From the NCBI RefSeq assembly GCF_011087585.1, contig NZ_VJOT01000038.1:1-64000 (forward strand): a stretch of DNA of 64,000 nucleotides, given 5' to 3'. The notes under the pieces were generated by a model, which was not told the DNA's origin, searched no databases, and saw only the letters and a list, made by a program, of their open reading frames with translations. The stretch is from Neochlamydia sp. AcF84 (GTDB lineage: Bacteria > Chlamydiota > Chlamydiia > Chlamydiales > Parachlamydiaceae). Shown here piece by piece: positions 19,938 to 28,847 of this stretch. The translations under genes were made by a program, and so were the position numbers. Position 1 is the stretch's first letter, and the number at the start of each line of letters is the position of its first letter.

Positions 19938-20564
19938 TTCAACTCTCCGCTTATAAGATAGAAAGTATCAATTTACGGATAACATAAGCATTTGTCAATA
20001 TGAAAAATATTTGCGTTTAAGAGTTGCTTCTCTTGATTGGCTATTTTTTTAGCCCCTTTATATAAAAAGCGGGGGAAGGTTGTATTTATCCCTTATAAAA
20101 GTTTCTTTAGCCTGTTTCTAACGCGCAAAAAGCTTACGAGAAGTTATCTCTTAAGAAAGAAAAAAATCATTTCTAATCGCGCTCTTAAATAAATATCTAA
20201 AGACACCATTTCAATCGTGTAGAAATTAAAAATGGTATGTTTAATTACACGCCCTCGCTTTTCTTTACGTAAGTCGCAATAAAGAGAAAAATTTTAAATC
20301 TAGTGAATTAAAGTTTTTTCTTGAGTAATCAACAAGATAGACTTTTTCGATAAAAGGAAGAGACAAAATTTTTTTATTCTATAAAGACGTTGAATGTTAA
20401 TAGCCAATAAACCCTTAGCTTAGAGATGTTTGCTTGCTTTTGACCTGATTCAAATGCCTAAACTCATGGCATGCTTGCAATAAAGTTTTTCTTCTCCCAG
20501 TTATTAAAGGGTTTTTTTAGAAAGAGAGTTTGTACTTAAGCGATGACTTTAGCTTTTTGTAAGT
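19938..20564. other. 627-bp gene-free region upstream of clpB
   Basis: AT-rich with no open frame of note, no RNA gene recognised and no close CIRCE match. The minus-strand promoter of clpB must lie in its left part. GGCTA/TAGCC around 20039-20055 gives a short stem only. Confidence 0.4.
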
Positions 20565-21245
20565 TTATTGGGTTGTAGCTAGAGCAATAATTATCGGATC
20601 ATTTTGAAGCTCTTGGCTAGCATACTGAACGGCTGAAGCATTTTGTTGAACTGCGATAAGCACCACCTCTCTATCATTCTGAAGTTCTGGGCTAGCATGA
20701 TCTAGCGCCAGGCCATTTTGTCGTACAGCAGCAAGAACGAATTCTTTATGATTGCGAAACGTAGGAGTATACTTAAGGACCAAACCATCTTTCTGGACAA
20801 GTTCGAGGCACGCCTGATAATATACTTTCTCAAACGGGGTTGCTTCGTTAGCATACCCAAGATCCGAATCGTCTTGCTTTTCAGTGGCAAGATCTATTTT
20901 AATATCGTTTTTAAACGGTTGATGGGTAAAGGTAGAAGTGCCATCATTATAATTGATTGGCTCTACCCCCGTGTTTTTATTGTAATTTTTTCTATGAGCA
21001 AAATCATAAATTCCAATTATTATATTTCCTAAGGCAGGGAGCAACAAGATTATACAGCGCGCAAAGCTTTTTTGACTAAGATGATTATAGTAGGAGCTTT
21101 TAGGCATACAGCCTTTTTGCTTGATAGGTAAAATAACAGCTTTTTGAAAGATATAGACTAAATTAGTTACAGTGCTAACAAAAGGCAAGTAGTCGCTCTT
21201 ATTAACGATAAATCGGCAGCTGTTAGATAAAAAATTTGTTCGCAT
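20565..21245 (-). CDS. DUF4116-like repeat protein
   Basis: A 226-residue protein whose last 85 residues contain about three copies of a short helical repeat: VQKDGLVLKYTP..RNHKEFVLAAV, RQNGLALDHASPELQNDREVVLIAV, QQNASAVQYASQELQNDPIIIALA. This (V/A)xQNGxALxYASxELxNDxEVVLxAV unit is the DUF4116 pattern, common in protist-associated bacteria and of unknown function. A hydrophobic segment occurs near residues 75-95 (ARCIILLLPALGNIIIGIYD), so it may be membrane anchored. Related families in amoebal symbionts are often considered host-interaction proteins; that is inference. Confidence 0.65.
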   Translation of the reverse strand: MRTNFLSNSCRFIVNKSDYLPFVSTVTNLVYIFQKAVILPIKQKGCMPKSSYYNHLSQKSFARCIILLLPALGNIIIGIYDFAHRKNYNKNTGVEPINYNDGTSTFTHQPFKNDIKIDLATEKQDDSDLGYANEATPFEKVYYQACLELVQKDGLVLKYTPTFRNHKEFVLAAVRQNGLALDHASPELQNDREVVLIAVQQNASAVQYASQELQNDPIIIALATTQ

Positions 21246-21650
21246 GGCAACCCTTTGCTTATCAATTTTTGTGGATTACATTTTAAAAATAATCCTATTT
21301 GAAATCAATGAAGCAGCTTAAGATATAAGCAGTTTAACTTACAGGAAAATTGGATAAAGATTTTATTAAGCATTTTTTATCCTATAATTCTTATCTCAGT
21401 GCGTTGCTCTTTTATCCTTTATCCTACTTTTGCCTCGGTATTTACTTTGAATAGATGGATCGTACGTTTTTTTTAAATAAATAATTTATCGGCTCTTCGA
21501 GGATTTATATGTAAAAAGTTTTATTTGATGATTTTATCATTAAAGAAATGTGTTATCACCTAAACATTCGAAGAACCAATTTTACTTCAATTTTTAAAGC
21601 TAATAACAGAAGAGCAAAGAGCTTTTAAGGGTTATCCTTACTCTCTTGAC

Positions 21651-21720
21651 AGCGATTCCCGCTAAAAAAATTTCTTTTTTAGTTTATCACAGAGGGGATT
21701 TTTCTTTAGCGGGAATCGCT
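21651..21720. repeat. 16-bp perfect inverted repeat upstream of ispG
   Basis: AGCGATTCCCGCTAAA (21651-21666) is repeated in inverted orientation as TTTAGCGGGAATCGCT (21705-21720) with 38 bases between. A partial third copy, GCGGGAATGGCT, occurs near 21791. The rest of 21246-21886 contains no convincing gene; a 66-codon TTG-initiated frame across the repeat is not supported. Confidence 0.65.
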
Positions 21721-21886
21721 GAAGGTACCCTTTTGCTTTTAGATAAGCAGACCTTAGGATTATCTTTAAATAATGTTAAAATTTTTATTTGCGGGAATGG
21801 CTGCTCTCTTGAAGGATTGCTTGCAATATTAGAATTATCAAGATAGAATTCATGGCTTAAAGGAAATTTTACAGTGAGTATATTTC

Positions 21887-23803
21887 ATGAAATACTGCGA
21901 ATCGATTGCTCAGCTGAAAAGACGCTCAACACGTGAGGTGATGGTTGGCCCTGTAGGAGTGGGGGGTAACAATCCTATTCGCATTCAGTCCATGACCACT
22001 TCCAATACACGGGATGCTGAAGCGACAATCCAGCAAATTATGCGTTTAGCCGATGCTGGTTGTGAAATTGCACGTGTAACTGTACAGGGTATGAAAGAAG
22101 CTGATAGCTGCGAAGCCATAAAAAATGGCTTGCTTCAAAAAGGATATTCGATCCCCCTGGTGGCAGATATCCATTTTTTTCCTCCAGCTGCTATGCGGGT
22201 GATAGATTTCGTTGATAAGGTGCGTATCAATCCGGGTAATTTTGTCGATAAAAGAGCAAGCTTTAAAGTGATCGATTATGATGACTATTCGTATGCTCAA
22301 GAAATATTAAAAATTGAAGAAAAATTTACTCCTTTAGTAGAAAAGTGTAAAAGCTTGAAGCGCGCGATGCGCATAGGAACTAACCATGGGTCTCTTTCCG
22401 ATAGGATTATGAATCGGTACGGTGATACTCCTGCAGGAATGGTAGAGTCTGCGCTGGAGTTTGCGAGGATCTGTCGTAAAAATGACTACCATGATTTTAT
22501 ATTTTCTATGAAATCTTCTAATCCTCAGGTCATGATTTTGGCTTATCGCTTACTTGTAGCAGAGATGTATAAATTAGGGTGGGACTATCCTTTACATCTA
22601 GGGGTTACAGAAGCCGGCGAAGGGGAAGATGGAAGGATAAAATCTGCCATGGGAATTGGGAGCTTACTGTTAGATGGGATTGGAGATACTATTCGGGTCT
22701 CTTTGACGGAGGATCCCTGGCATGAGATTGATCCTTGCAGACGTTTAATCAAATTTACCCAAGAATATTCTCAACAAAATGAGCTAATATTTGAAGAGCG
22801 CTGTCGGGATTTCCAGAATATTGAAAGACGTGCGATCACTTATCCGAAGTCTATCGGCATGCATAAAGATGGCACAGTTTGGGTCTCTGCTCTTAAAAGC
22901 AATCAAGAAGATGCCTTGTTTTATCAGCATCTAGGTTGTGAGGTACAATTGGGACGACCTCAACCTAAAATCTCTTCCGTAGATGGTCTTGTTATTCCGG
23001 ATGGCCACTTTTACAAGCAGGTTCTGCAGCCTTTACAAGAGATAGGGATAAGTATTTTCTCCTCTCATTCTCAAGAAGGAGCAGTGCCTTTATTGAATCT
23101 GATAGAAGCTCGTCAATATGTTAGTCAGCATAAGTTTTTGTTAAACTCTCAAGCTTCTTGGGCACTCGCCATTAGTGATGAATCTCCTGACGAATGGGAA
23201 GCTATTCCTTCTTTACAGCCTTCCTTGATTATATTTCGTCCTTCTTCTTCTCGTGTTTTTAAAGCGCGACGCTTTTTTGATTGGTTAAAGCAAAACCAGA
23301 TCGGTATTCCCGTCATCCTTAACTTTCACTATAACGGCAGCCAAGAAGATCTAGTGATTCAATCTTCTATGGAATATGGCGCTCTTTTTTGCGATGGACT
23401 GGGAGAGGGAATATGGCTGGAGGCTCCTTACGAGATTAATTATTTGCGTCATTTAAGTTTTAGTATCTTGCAAGCGGCTCGTATGCGCATGGTTAAAACC
23501 GACTTTATCTCCTGCCCCAGCTGTGGCAGAACTTTATTTGATCTGCAAGAAGTGACTAAAAGGATACGTGAGCGAACTTCACATCTACCTGGAGTCAAGA
23601 TTGCTATTATGGGCTGCATTGTCAATGGTCCTGGGGAGATGGCTGATGCGGACTTTGGATATGTGGGGTCCAAGGCAGGCATGATCGATCTATATGTAGG
23701 CAAAGAATGTGTGCAGAAAAATATTCCTTTCGCTGAAGCTGATGACAAGTTAGTGGAATTACTCAAATCGTATGGCAGATGGCAAGAGCCCTGTTTGGCA
23801 TAA
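21887..23803 (+). CDS. ispG: 4-hydroxy-3-methylbut-2-enyl diphosphate synthase, long form
   Basis: A 638-residue enzyme of the MEP isoprenoid pathway, also called GcpE. The N-terminal TIM barrel (PIRIQSMTTSNTRDAEAT..QI..LADAGCEIARVTVQG) and the C-terminal [4Fe-4S] domain (CPSCGRTLF, then IMGCIVNGPGEMADADFGYVG) are clear. The extra central domain of about 200 residues gives the long type found in chlamydiae, Bacteroidetes and plants, versus about 370 residues in E. coli. It stands alone, with the IS66 relic downstream. Confidence 0.96.
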   Translation: MKYCESIAQLKRRSTREVMVGPVGVGGNNPIRIQSMTTSNTRDAEATIQQIMRLADAGCEIARVTVQGMKEADSCEAIKNGLLQKGYSIPLVADIHFFPPAAMRVIDFVDKVRINPGNFVDKRASFKVIDYDDYSYAQEILKIEEKFTPLVEKCKSLKRAMRIGTNHGSLSDRIMNRYGDTPAGMVESALEFARICRKNDYHDFIFSMKSSNPQVMILAYRLLVAEMYKLGWDYPLHLGVTEAGEGEDGRIKSAMGIGSLLLDGIGDTIRVSLTEDPWHEIDPCRRLIKFTQEYSQQNELIFEERCRDFQNIERRAITYPKSIGMHKDGTVWVSALKSNQEDALFYQHLGCEVQLGRPQPKISSVDGLVIPDGHFYKQVLQPLQEIGISIFSSHSQEGAVPLLNLIEARQYVSQHKFLLNSQASWALAISDESPDEWEAIPSLQPSLIIFRPSSSRVFKARRFFDWLKQNQIGIPVILNFHYNGSQEDLVIQSSMEYGALFCDGLGEGIWLEAPYEINYLRHLSFSILQAARMRMVKTDFISCPSCGRTLFDLQEVTKRIRERTSHLPGVKIAIMGCIVNGPGEMADADFGYVGSKAGMIDLYVGKECVQKNIPFAEADDKLVELLKSYGRWQEPCLA

Positions 23804-23915
23804 AAACAGGAAAATTTTTCCCAAAATCTTTAGCGATAAGGATAGGTAAGAGTTGGTTTATAAATAATGTAAAGAAATTGCAGAGATTTGGCTACAAGCT
23901 TTTAAAGTAAACCAA

Positions 23916-24151
23916 ACATTTCCCATTTCCCTGCTTATTTGAAACATCCTGCTATTCCTATAACCCATAATGTCGCTTATGAATCTTTAAGAAATCTAGC
24001 CATTGCATGTTAATTATGCCTAGGTAGCCAGCCTACCTATGGCAAAAGATAGAGGGAAGTGCTGCCTAGCTGTATCAAAATTCTTTATCGACAAGGAAAA
24101 TCTATTCTAGATTTTCTAGCAGACGTTATCCATGCAGCTCGTACCAAGTAA
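23916..24151 (+). pseudogene. IS66-family transposase C-terminal relic
   Basis: One reading frame, interrupted by two stops, encodes HPAIPITHNVAYESLRNLAIA (from 23945), then LCLGSQPTYGKR, then LPSCIKILYRQGKSILDFL ending at a TAA at 24149-24151. This follows the C-terminus of IS66 transposases, HPxIPLTNNxAExxLRxLxIxRK..FGSxxxxG..IxTxxRQGxSxxxFL. The in-frame stops are a TAA after IAC and a TAG after GKR. The upstream catalytic part is gone. The rest of 23804-24258 shows nothing else. Confidence 0.65.
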
Positions 24152-24258
24152 CCTATACCTTCTAATATCTAAAAAGCCTTTTATATCCTGTGATCGCTTA
24201 TTATTGAACTACAACCCTCTTTTGTATTAGGAGAGCAGGAATTAAGGAGATTAACCTT

Positions 24259-25197
24259 ATGCATCTAATAACAAATAATTCGACTATTTCTGTATCTACT
24301 ATTTTTCATGAAAGATACTCCCTGAAGGTAAGCTCATTTGAATCTTGGCCCGATGAATTGTTTCTTGCTATCTTACGTTATCTAAGTGCTGAGGAAATGC
24401 GCCAACTAAGATTAGTGTGTAAAAAGTTTACTCACTTATCCAGAGATGAGAGCCTTCCAATATTTATTGATGAAAAAAAAGACCCTAAGGTTTCCACCCT
24501 GCAGTGGTTTTGCCGCCAGGGGCAGCTCAAACGAGTCAAACAAATTATAGAAGCTAAAGATCCGTCGATACTTGATTCTTTCTTTAAGGAACAGCAAAAT
24601 TTTTTAAGTGAAGCCGTGCGTTCTCGTCAGGAAGAATTAGTGCATTACCTTCTCTCCAAAGGAGCGGATGTGCAAATAAGCGATTGCAACAGTAAGAGAC
24701 GTACTACACCTCTTCATCTAGCAACAAAGCGAGGTCTAATGGGGGTTACGTCTCGCTTACTTGATTATGGTGCAGATATGAATGCCATAGATAAGAAATG
24801 GAAAACTCCTCTCCATTATACTATCGGTAAGAAACGGTTTTATCCTAAAATTATTAAGCTTCTATTAGCAAAAGGGGCTGACCTTCATGTGGCTGGAACT
24901 CTTCCTTTTATATATCACGCTATAGAAGTGGGTAACTTCCTTGCTACTAAAAAACTGCTTAAGCTAGATAAAAAACGCCTACAAGAGGGATACTCCTCAC
25001 AGTTAGACCTTCCTTCAGATGTAAAAGATTTTGCGAAGCAAAAATGTAAATTTTTGCCAAATAAAAATTCTACCCCTGAAAGAAAGGCTCGGTATGAAAT
25101 CATGGTGTGTGTTAAGAAATATTTTAAGAATCTTCAAAAACTTGAGAAAAAAGCTTTAAAAAATGATATATATATTATTTCGAAAGACACCAAATAA
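24259..25197 (+). CDS. F-box and ankyrin-repeat protein (putative secreted effector)
   Basis: A 312-residue eukaryote-like protein. An F-box spans about 27-66: SWPDELFLAILRYLSAEEMRQLRLVCKKFTHL. Ankyrin repeats follow (about 80-225), clearest in TPLHLATKRGLMGVTSRLLDYGADMNAID and KTPLHYTIGK..KIIKLLLAKGADLHV. The C-terminal 60 residues are Lys-rich. In eukaryotes F-box proteins recruit substrates to SCF ubiquitin ligases through Skp1, and amoebal symbionts carry such proteins as predicted effectors. A role in host ubiquitination is inferred. AAGGAGAT eight bases before the ATG fixes the start. Confidence 0.85.
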   Translation: MHLITNNSTISVSTIFHERYSLKVSSFESWPDELFLAILRYLSAEEMRQLRLVCKKFTHLSRDESLPIFIDEKKDPKVSTLQWFCRQGQLKRVKQIIEAKDPSILDSFFKEQQNFLSEAVRSRQEELVHYLLSKGADVQISDCNSKRRTTPLHLATKRGLMGVTSRLLDYGADMNAIDKKWKTPLHYTIGKKRFYPKIIKLLLAKGADLHVAGTLPFIYHAIEVGNFLATKKLLKLDKKRLQEGYSSQLDLPSDVKDFAKQKCKFLPNKNSTPERKARYEIMVCVKKYFKNLQKLEKKALKNDIYIISKDTK

Positions 25198-25209
25198 TAC
25201 CTTTTTGGG

Positions 25210-25240
25210 GAAGCGATAGTTCAACACTATTAAGCGCTTC
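25210..25240. terminator. Possible hairpin between convergent genes
   Basis: GAAGCGATAGT (25210-25220) can pair with ACTAT (25226-25230) and, after a four-base bulge, CGCTTC (25235-25240). No T run follows on either strand. It sits between the convergent F-box gene and the cobalamin adenosyltransferase gene. Confidence 0.3.
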
Positions 25241-25446
25241 TTAAGACTGTATGAATGGATAAAACTTTTTGATTCATTATAAAAAAATATAGTAGAGTGA
25301 GATTAAGCACATTTTTTATCTATATGCCATAGACGCTACCTTGAAAGGAAAAATTCTTAAGCCGGGTAAAAGTCCTTTGCCATTAAACTTATTTAAGCTT
25401 TAAAAATGAAGAGATAACCTTTATCCTAGAGATGATCACTTTTCCT

Positions 25447-26046
25447 TTAGCTTTCAAGAAGGGAAGAATGTTTATGCATAGCCCAAAAGATCTCCGGTTG
25501 CTTACAAAGATGATTGGCATATCTAGAGCACACAAAGAGATAATCTGACAAGCGATTAAGATAAATGGCTACATTTTTTGAGATATCGGCGTTTCTGGTA
25601 AGAGGGATCACATCCCTTTCTGCGCGGCGACAAATGCTGCGTGCTAGATGCAAGAAAGCACCGGCAGGATGGCCGCCAGGGAGGATGAAAGTATGAAGTT
25701 GGGGGAGTTGCTCTTCCATTAGGTCAATCCATTTTTCTAACATCTCAATGCCTTCCTGATCAAAACGTGTGCGCTCAACTTTACTTGCTGAAGCCTGACC
25801 GAGGGGAGTAGCGATAGCGGCTCCCAGATCAAACAAAGTATGTTGAATGGTTTCTAGTTGCTTTTTGGTTAGCTGTAACTGTGGATCATGAGGTAATAGG
25901 GAAAGAGCCGTTCCAATCGCTGAATTGCATTCATCTACAGAGCCTAAAGCTTCGATGAAAGGATCATCTTTAAGGACACGCTGGCCAGAAAATAATGTGG
26001 TTTCACCCTTATCGCCAGTTTTAGTATAAATTTTAATCTTAGCCAT
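25447..26046 (-). CDS. Cob(I)alamin adenosyltransferase, PduO type
   Basis: A 199-residue enzyme that transfers adenosyl from ATP to cob(I)alamin to make adenosylcobalamin. The N-terminal ATP-binding motif IYTKTGDKGETTLFSG and the block ALGSVDECNSAIG are diagnostic. FILPGGHPAGAFLHLARSICRRAERDVI and YLNRLSDYLFVCSRYAN complete the PduO four-helix fold. It starts two bases after the upstream HIT-domain gene, so the two are cotranscribed. No B12 biosynthesis genes are nearby, which suggests salvage of host-derived cobalamin. Confidence 0.93.
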   Translation of the reverse strand: MAKIKIYTKTGDKGETTLFSGQRVLKDDPFIEALGSVDECNSAIGTALSLLPHDPQLQLTKKQLETIQHTLFDLGAAIATPLGQASASKVERTRFDQEGIEMLEKWIDLMEEQLPQLHTFILPGGHPAGAFLHLARSICRRAERDVIPLTRNADISKNVAIYLNRLSDYLFVCSRYANHLCKQPEIFWAMHKHSSLLES

Positions 26047-26048
26047 AG

Positions 26049-27065
26049 CTATTCCTTAGTGTAATTACTATCATTTAAAGAGTTTAAAGCCTCTTTTACT
26101 TGTAGGCGATATTTATCAACAAGCTTTTTTAATTTTTTCTCATTAAGAGGAGAGGTGGGAAGAAGCATTTTTTGCAAGGCCATTAATTTTCCTACAAATT
26201 CATGGGTGCGATGCGGGGCAAAAATAAGGTGCTCATGCCAATGAGGTACAGTTTGTCCGGCATACTTTCCTGACTTATGAAAAATATAGACAATAGGATA
26301 ACCTCTTTGCTTGTAATATAAAATAAGTTTAGAAGAAATCTCTTGAGCTTCTATATATTCTTCCAAGGTAAGTTCCATGAAATTTGTACGATGGGCTTTA
26401 GGAATAATTAAAAAATGAGGTTTTTCTTCGCCTATCCCTATGGGGGCATGATTGTAGAGTAGCTGAATATGCTTACCTTCGTAGAGGAGCTGCTTGGTAA
26501 TAATCTCTGGCTGGCAAAAGGCATCGACGGGAGGGCAAAAGTTGTCTTCAGGGACAGGCCTATAACTTTTGGAAAAAAAAGGTAGATAATCTTGATATTT
26601 CCTTTTAATGGATTGACGTTCAGCTTTGGGAAGGCAGGGACTATCAAAGGTTAACTTTCCTAGCACTAAAAGCTGCTCAAATAAATTATAATTTTTTTTT
26701 GTATAAGGAATAATTTCCCAGAAAAAATTATCAGCATGCATGCGTGGAGGAATGGTAGCAACAATCATAAAATTATCGATAAATTCATTATCTTTCCATA
26801 ATAGAGCTGTATTCTCTAGAAGATGATAGGATTCAGCATGCTGCCTTTTAGTCCATTGAGAGAGACTTTTCTCGGGAAATATAGATTCTACTATCAAAGA
26901 ATTTGCTTGTAGGGGGCAAGAAGGTACGGCGATCTGAACCGTTTGGCTACGATAAATAGTATTCTGAGGATAATGGAGAAACTGCCTACGAGGAGCCAAG
27001 TAAAAAAATGCCAAACCGGTCAGGGTGAGTATCAATAGAAGGGTAAGGGAGATCTTTTTTATCAT
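26049..27065 (-). CDS. Membrane-anchored HIT-domain protein
   Basis: A 338-residue protein with a signal-anchor (about 5-23, ISLTLLLILTLTGLAFFYL) and a C-terminal HIT-like domain (about 170-310). The HIT active-site motif appears as QTVPHWHEHLIFAP (His-x-His-x-His), and FLIIPKAHRTNFMELT is the preceding conserved block. HIT proteins hydrolyse or transfer nucleotidyl groups. The N-terminal 150 residues are unassigned. An N-terminal membrane anchor is unusual for HIT enzymes and suggests action in the periplasm or at the membrane. Confidence 0.75.
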   Translation of the reverse strand: MIKKISLTLLLILTLTGLAFFYLAPRRQFLHYPQNTIYRSQTVQIAVPSCPLQANSLIVESIFPEKSLSQWTKRQHAESYHLLENTALLWKDNEFIDNFMIVATIPPRMHADNFFWEIIPYTKKNYNLFEQLLVLGKLTFDSPCLPKAERQSIKRKYQDYLPFFSKSYRPVPEDNFCPPVDAFCQPEIITKQLLYEGKHIQLLYNHAPIGIGEEKPHFLIIPKAHRTNFMELTLEEYIEAQEISSKLILYYKQRGYPIVYIFHKSGKYAGQTVPHWHEHLIFAPHRTHEFVGKLMALQKMLLPTSPLNEKKLKKLVDKYRLQVKEALNSLNDSNYTKE

Positions 27066-27284
27066 CAGCTATAGCCTCTTAAGATGTAGGTTACGACTTC
27101 AAATGTCATCCATTCTTAATTTATTATTTCTAATAAAAATGACTTTGACTCCTAGAAGTAAATGTAGGATGCTTTTTCTTCATCTTGCTTTTACAAAGTA
27201 AGCCTAAAATTTTGCTCACTCATCTTTAAGCTATAAGGGTTGCTTTAACCCCTGCCTGCAAGCATGCATAGAGTTTTTTTCAAT

Positions 27285-28847
27285 CTACTCCGCAAGAAAT
27301 TCCGGGCATAAGTAGGCAATTTTATATCTAAGTTCTTTTAAAGCAAGTGGAAAATGAGTACGCCCATGTGCAATTTTTTCTGCTAGTTTTAGATGATCCC
27401 AGGCTTTATTATAATCCATTCTTTCTGCATAGAGTGCTGCCATGTAATAGTTGGTCGTAGGATCGAAGGGTTCAAGGGCATGATGTTTCTCTAATATTTC
27501 AAGAGCCTCTCCTTCGCGATGGAGTTGCAGCCATGTGATAGCTAAAGCGGCCATGCCGGCTCGAAACTGAGGATGTTTTTTTAGAGCTTGAGCCAGTCGG
27601 CTTTGCTTTTCGAGGATGGAGGCACGTGTTTCATCTACGCGCCTAAATATGGCTTTTATTCCTTCTGCATCTATTTTCCCTAAAAGATAATCTTCTGCTA
27701 GGGAACTGCCGCTAATCGTATAGGTAGGAATATAATTTTTAACTTCTTCTAACAAAGCCATTGCCTTTTCACGATTCCCCACAAATAAATAATTAAAGCC
27801 CAAGAGTTCTTTTAGCAAAATGTCGTGAGGTAAATAAGGGAGGGCTTTTAGGTAAATAGCTAAGGACTGATCATATTTTTCTTCCTGTAAAAATACAGAA
27901 GCTTGGTTGATATAAGCAAAGCCAATAACTTCTTTAAGATCGCGTAACTGCAGCTGGCATGTGTCGATGCTCAAATATTCCTCACTTTCAAGCTCAACTC
28001 CTCGTGCCGTTGTCTCAATGTTGATAACCTTGTCACCTTGATGATAACGGACATATATGTGGCCAGGCGGAGTGATCATCTCTAAGGGTAAACTAAGACG
28101 TTGGGCCAAGCTAAGGTAAAGAATAGAAACTCCTAAGCAGACTCCTTTTCTAGAATCAAGTACAGCGGGTAAAAAAGTATAAATATCTATATTTTTAGCA
28201 TATAAAGAGTGAGGGGGAAAACGAAACTCCATTTCGGTAAACACAAAATGATTAATCGCTTTAATTATTTGTTCAGGAGTAGCATCTGTAGGAATTTGAG
28301 CTAATATTTGAAGAGCCATCAAATCTATCAGCGCTTCATAGCTATCAATTTGTAAAATGGCTGCCGGCCCCTCACCTAGTTGCGATAAAAAAATCCCTCG
28401 TGCTAAATCAATCTCTTGGGAAGGTAAAGCAATCATATCTGCTTCTGAAGTGGCCTTATAGCCTTTTAGACTTCTATTGCCTAGTTGACTACAGAGCTTA
28501 TTTATCACATTTAGTTCTGCCCCTGAAAGAGTAGGGAGCTCTTCATTAGGTTCTTTGTTAATTAAAGCAATGATCGCTTGAAGGATGGAATTTACATCAG
28601 GCAAGGAGGATAAAGAAACTATTTCATTACCACTGCTTTTATTAAGAAGTTGCCATGCCTCATGGCAAGCTTTTTTGCCTTCTATGCTTTGAGGATAAAT
28701 CTGATAGAAGGCAAGGTGCTCTGCAATCGAATGAGGATTTAAGCTACTATAGAGCGTTTTAATCTTAGCATGACTAGGCTCTCTTGCTTTCCCTAAAGAT
28801 GGATAGAAAAAAATAAGAAAGATAAAGAAAATCAAGCGCATTTTCAT
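27285..28847 (-). CDS. Secreted transglutaminase-like / TPR protein
   Basis: A 520-residue protein with a signal peptide (1-21, basic then LIFFIFLIFFYPSLGKA). Residues 150-290 form a SirB1/transglutaminase-like domain with the Cys-His-acidic pattern: Cys in DSRKGVCLGVSILYLSLAQRL, His in PPGHIYVRY, Glu in NIETTARG. TPR-like helices fill the C-terminus (EKYDQSLAIYLKALPYLPHD, DPTTNYYMAALYAERMDYNKAWDHL). Its start codon directly abuts the malQ stop, so it is the second gene of that unit. The role may be proteolytic or structural; substrate unknown. Confidence 0.72.
   Translation of the reverse strand: MKMRLIFFIFLIFFYPSLGKAREPSHAKIKTLYSSLNPHSIAEHLAFYQIYPQSIEGKKACHEAWQLLNKSSGNEIVSLSSLPDVNSILQAIIALINKEPNEELPTLSGAELNVINKLCSQLGNRSLKGYKATSEADMIALPSQEIDLARGIFLSQLGEGPAAILQIDSYEALIDLMALQILAQIPTDATPEQIIKAINHFVFTEMEFRFPPHSLYAKNIDIYTFLPAVLDSRKGVCLGVSILYLSLAQRLSLPLEMITPPGHIYVRYHQGDKVINIETTARGVELESEEYLSIDTCQLQLRDLKEVIGFAYINQASVFLQEEKYDQSLAIYLKALPYLPHDILLKELLGFNYLFVGNREKAMALLEEVKNYIPTYTISGSSLAEDYLLGKIDAEGIKAIFRRVDETRASILEKQSRLAQALKKHPQFRAGMAALAITWLQLHREGEALEILEKHHALEPFDPTTNYYMAALYAERMDYNKAWDHLKLAEKIAHGRTHFPLALKELRYKIAYLCPEFLAE

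Noticed and set aside
20444-20475. TTCAAATGCC stretch resembling a tRNA T-loop
   Set aside because: No acceptor stem, D-loop or anticodon stem could be assembled around it.
21646-21846. 66-codon TTG-initiated frame upstream of ispG
   Set aside because: It spans the 16-bp inverted repeat and has no ribosome-binding site; better seen as noncoding sequence.
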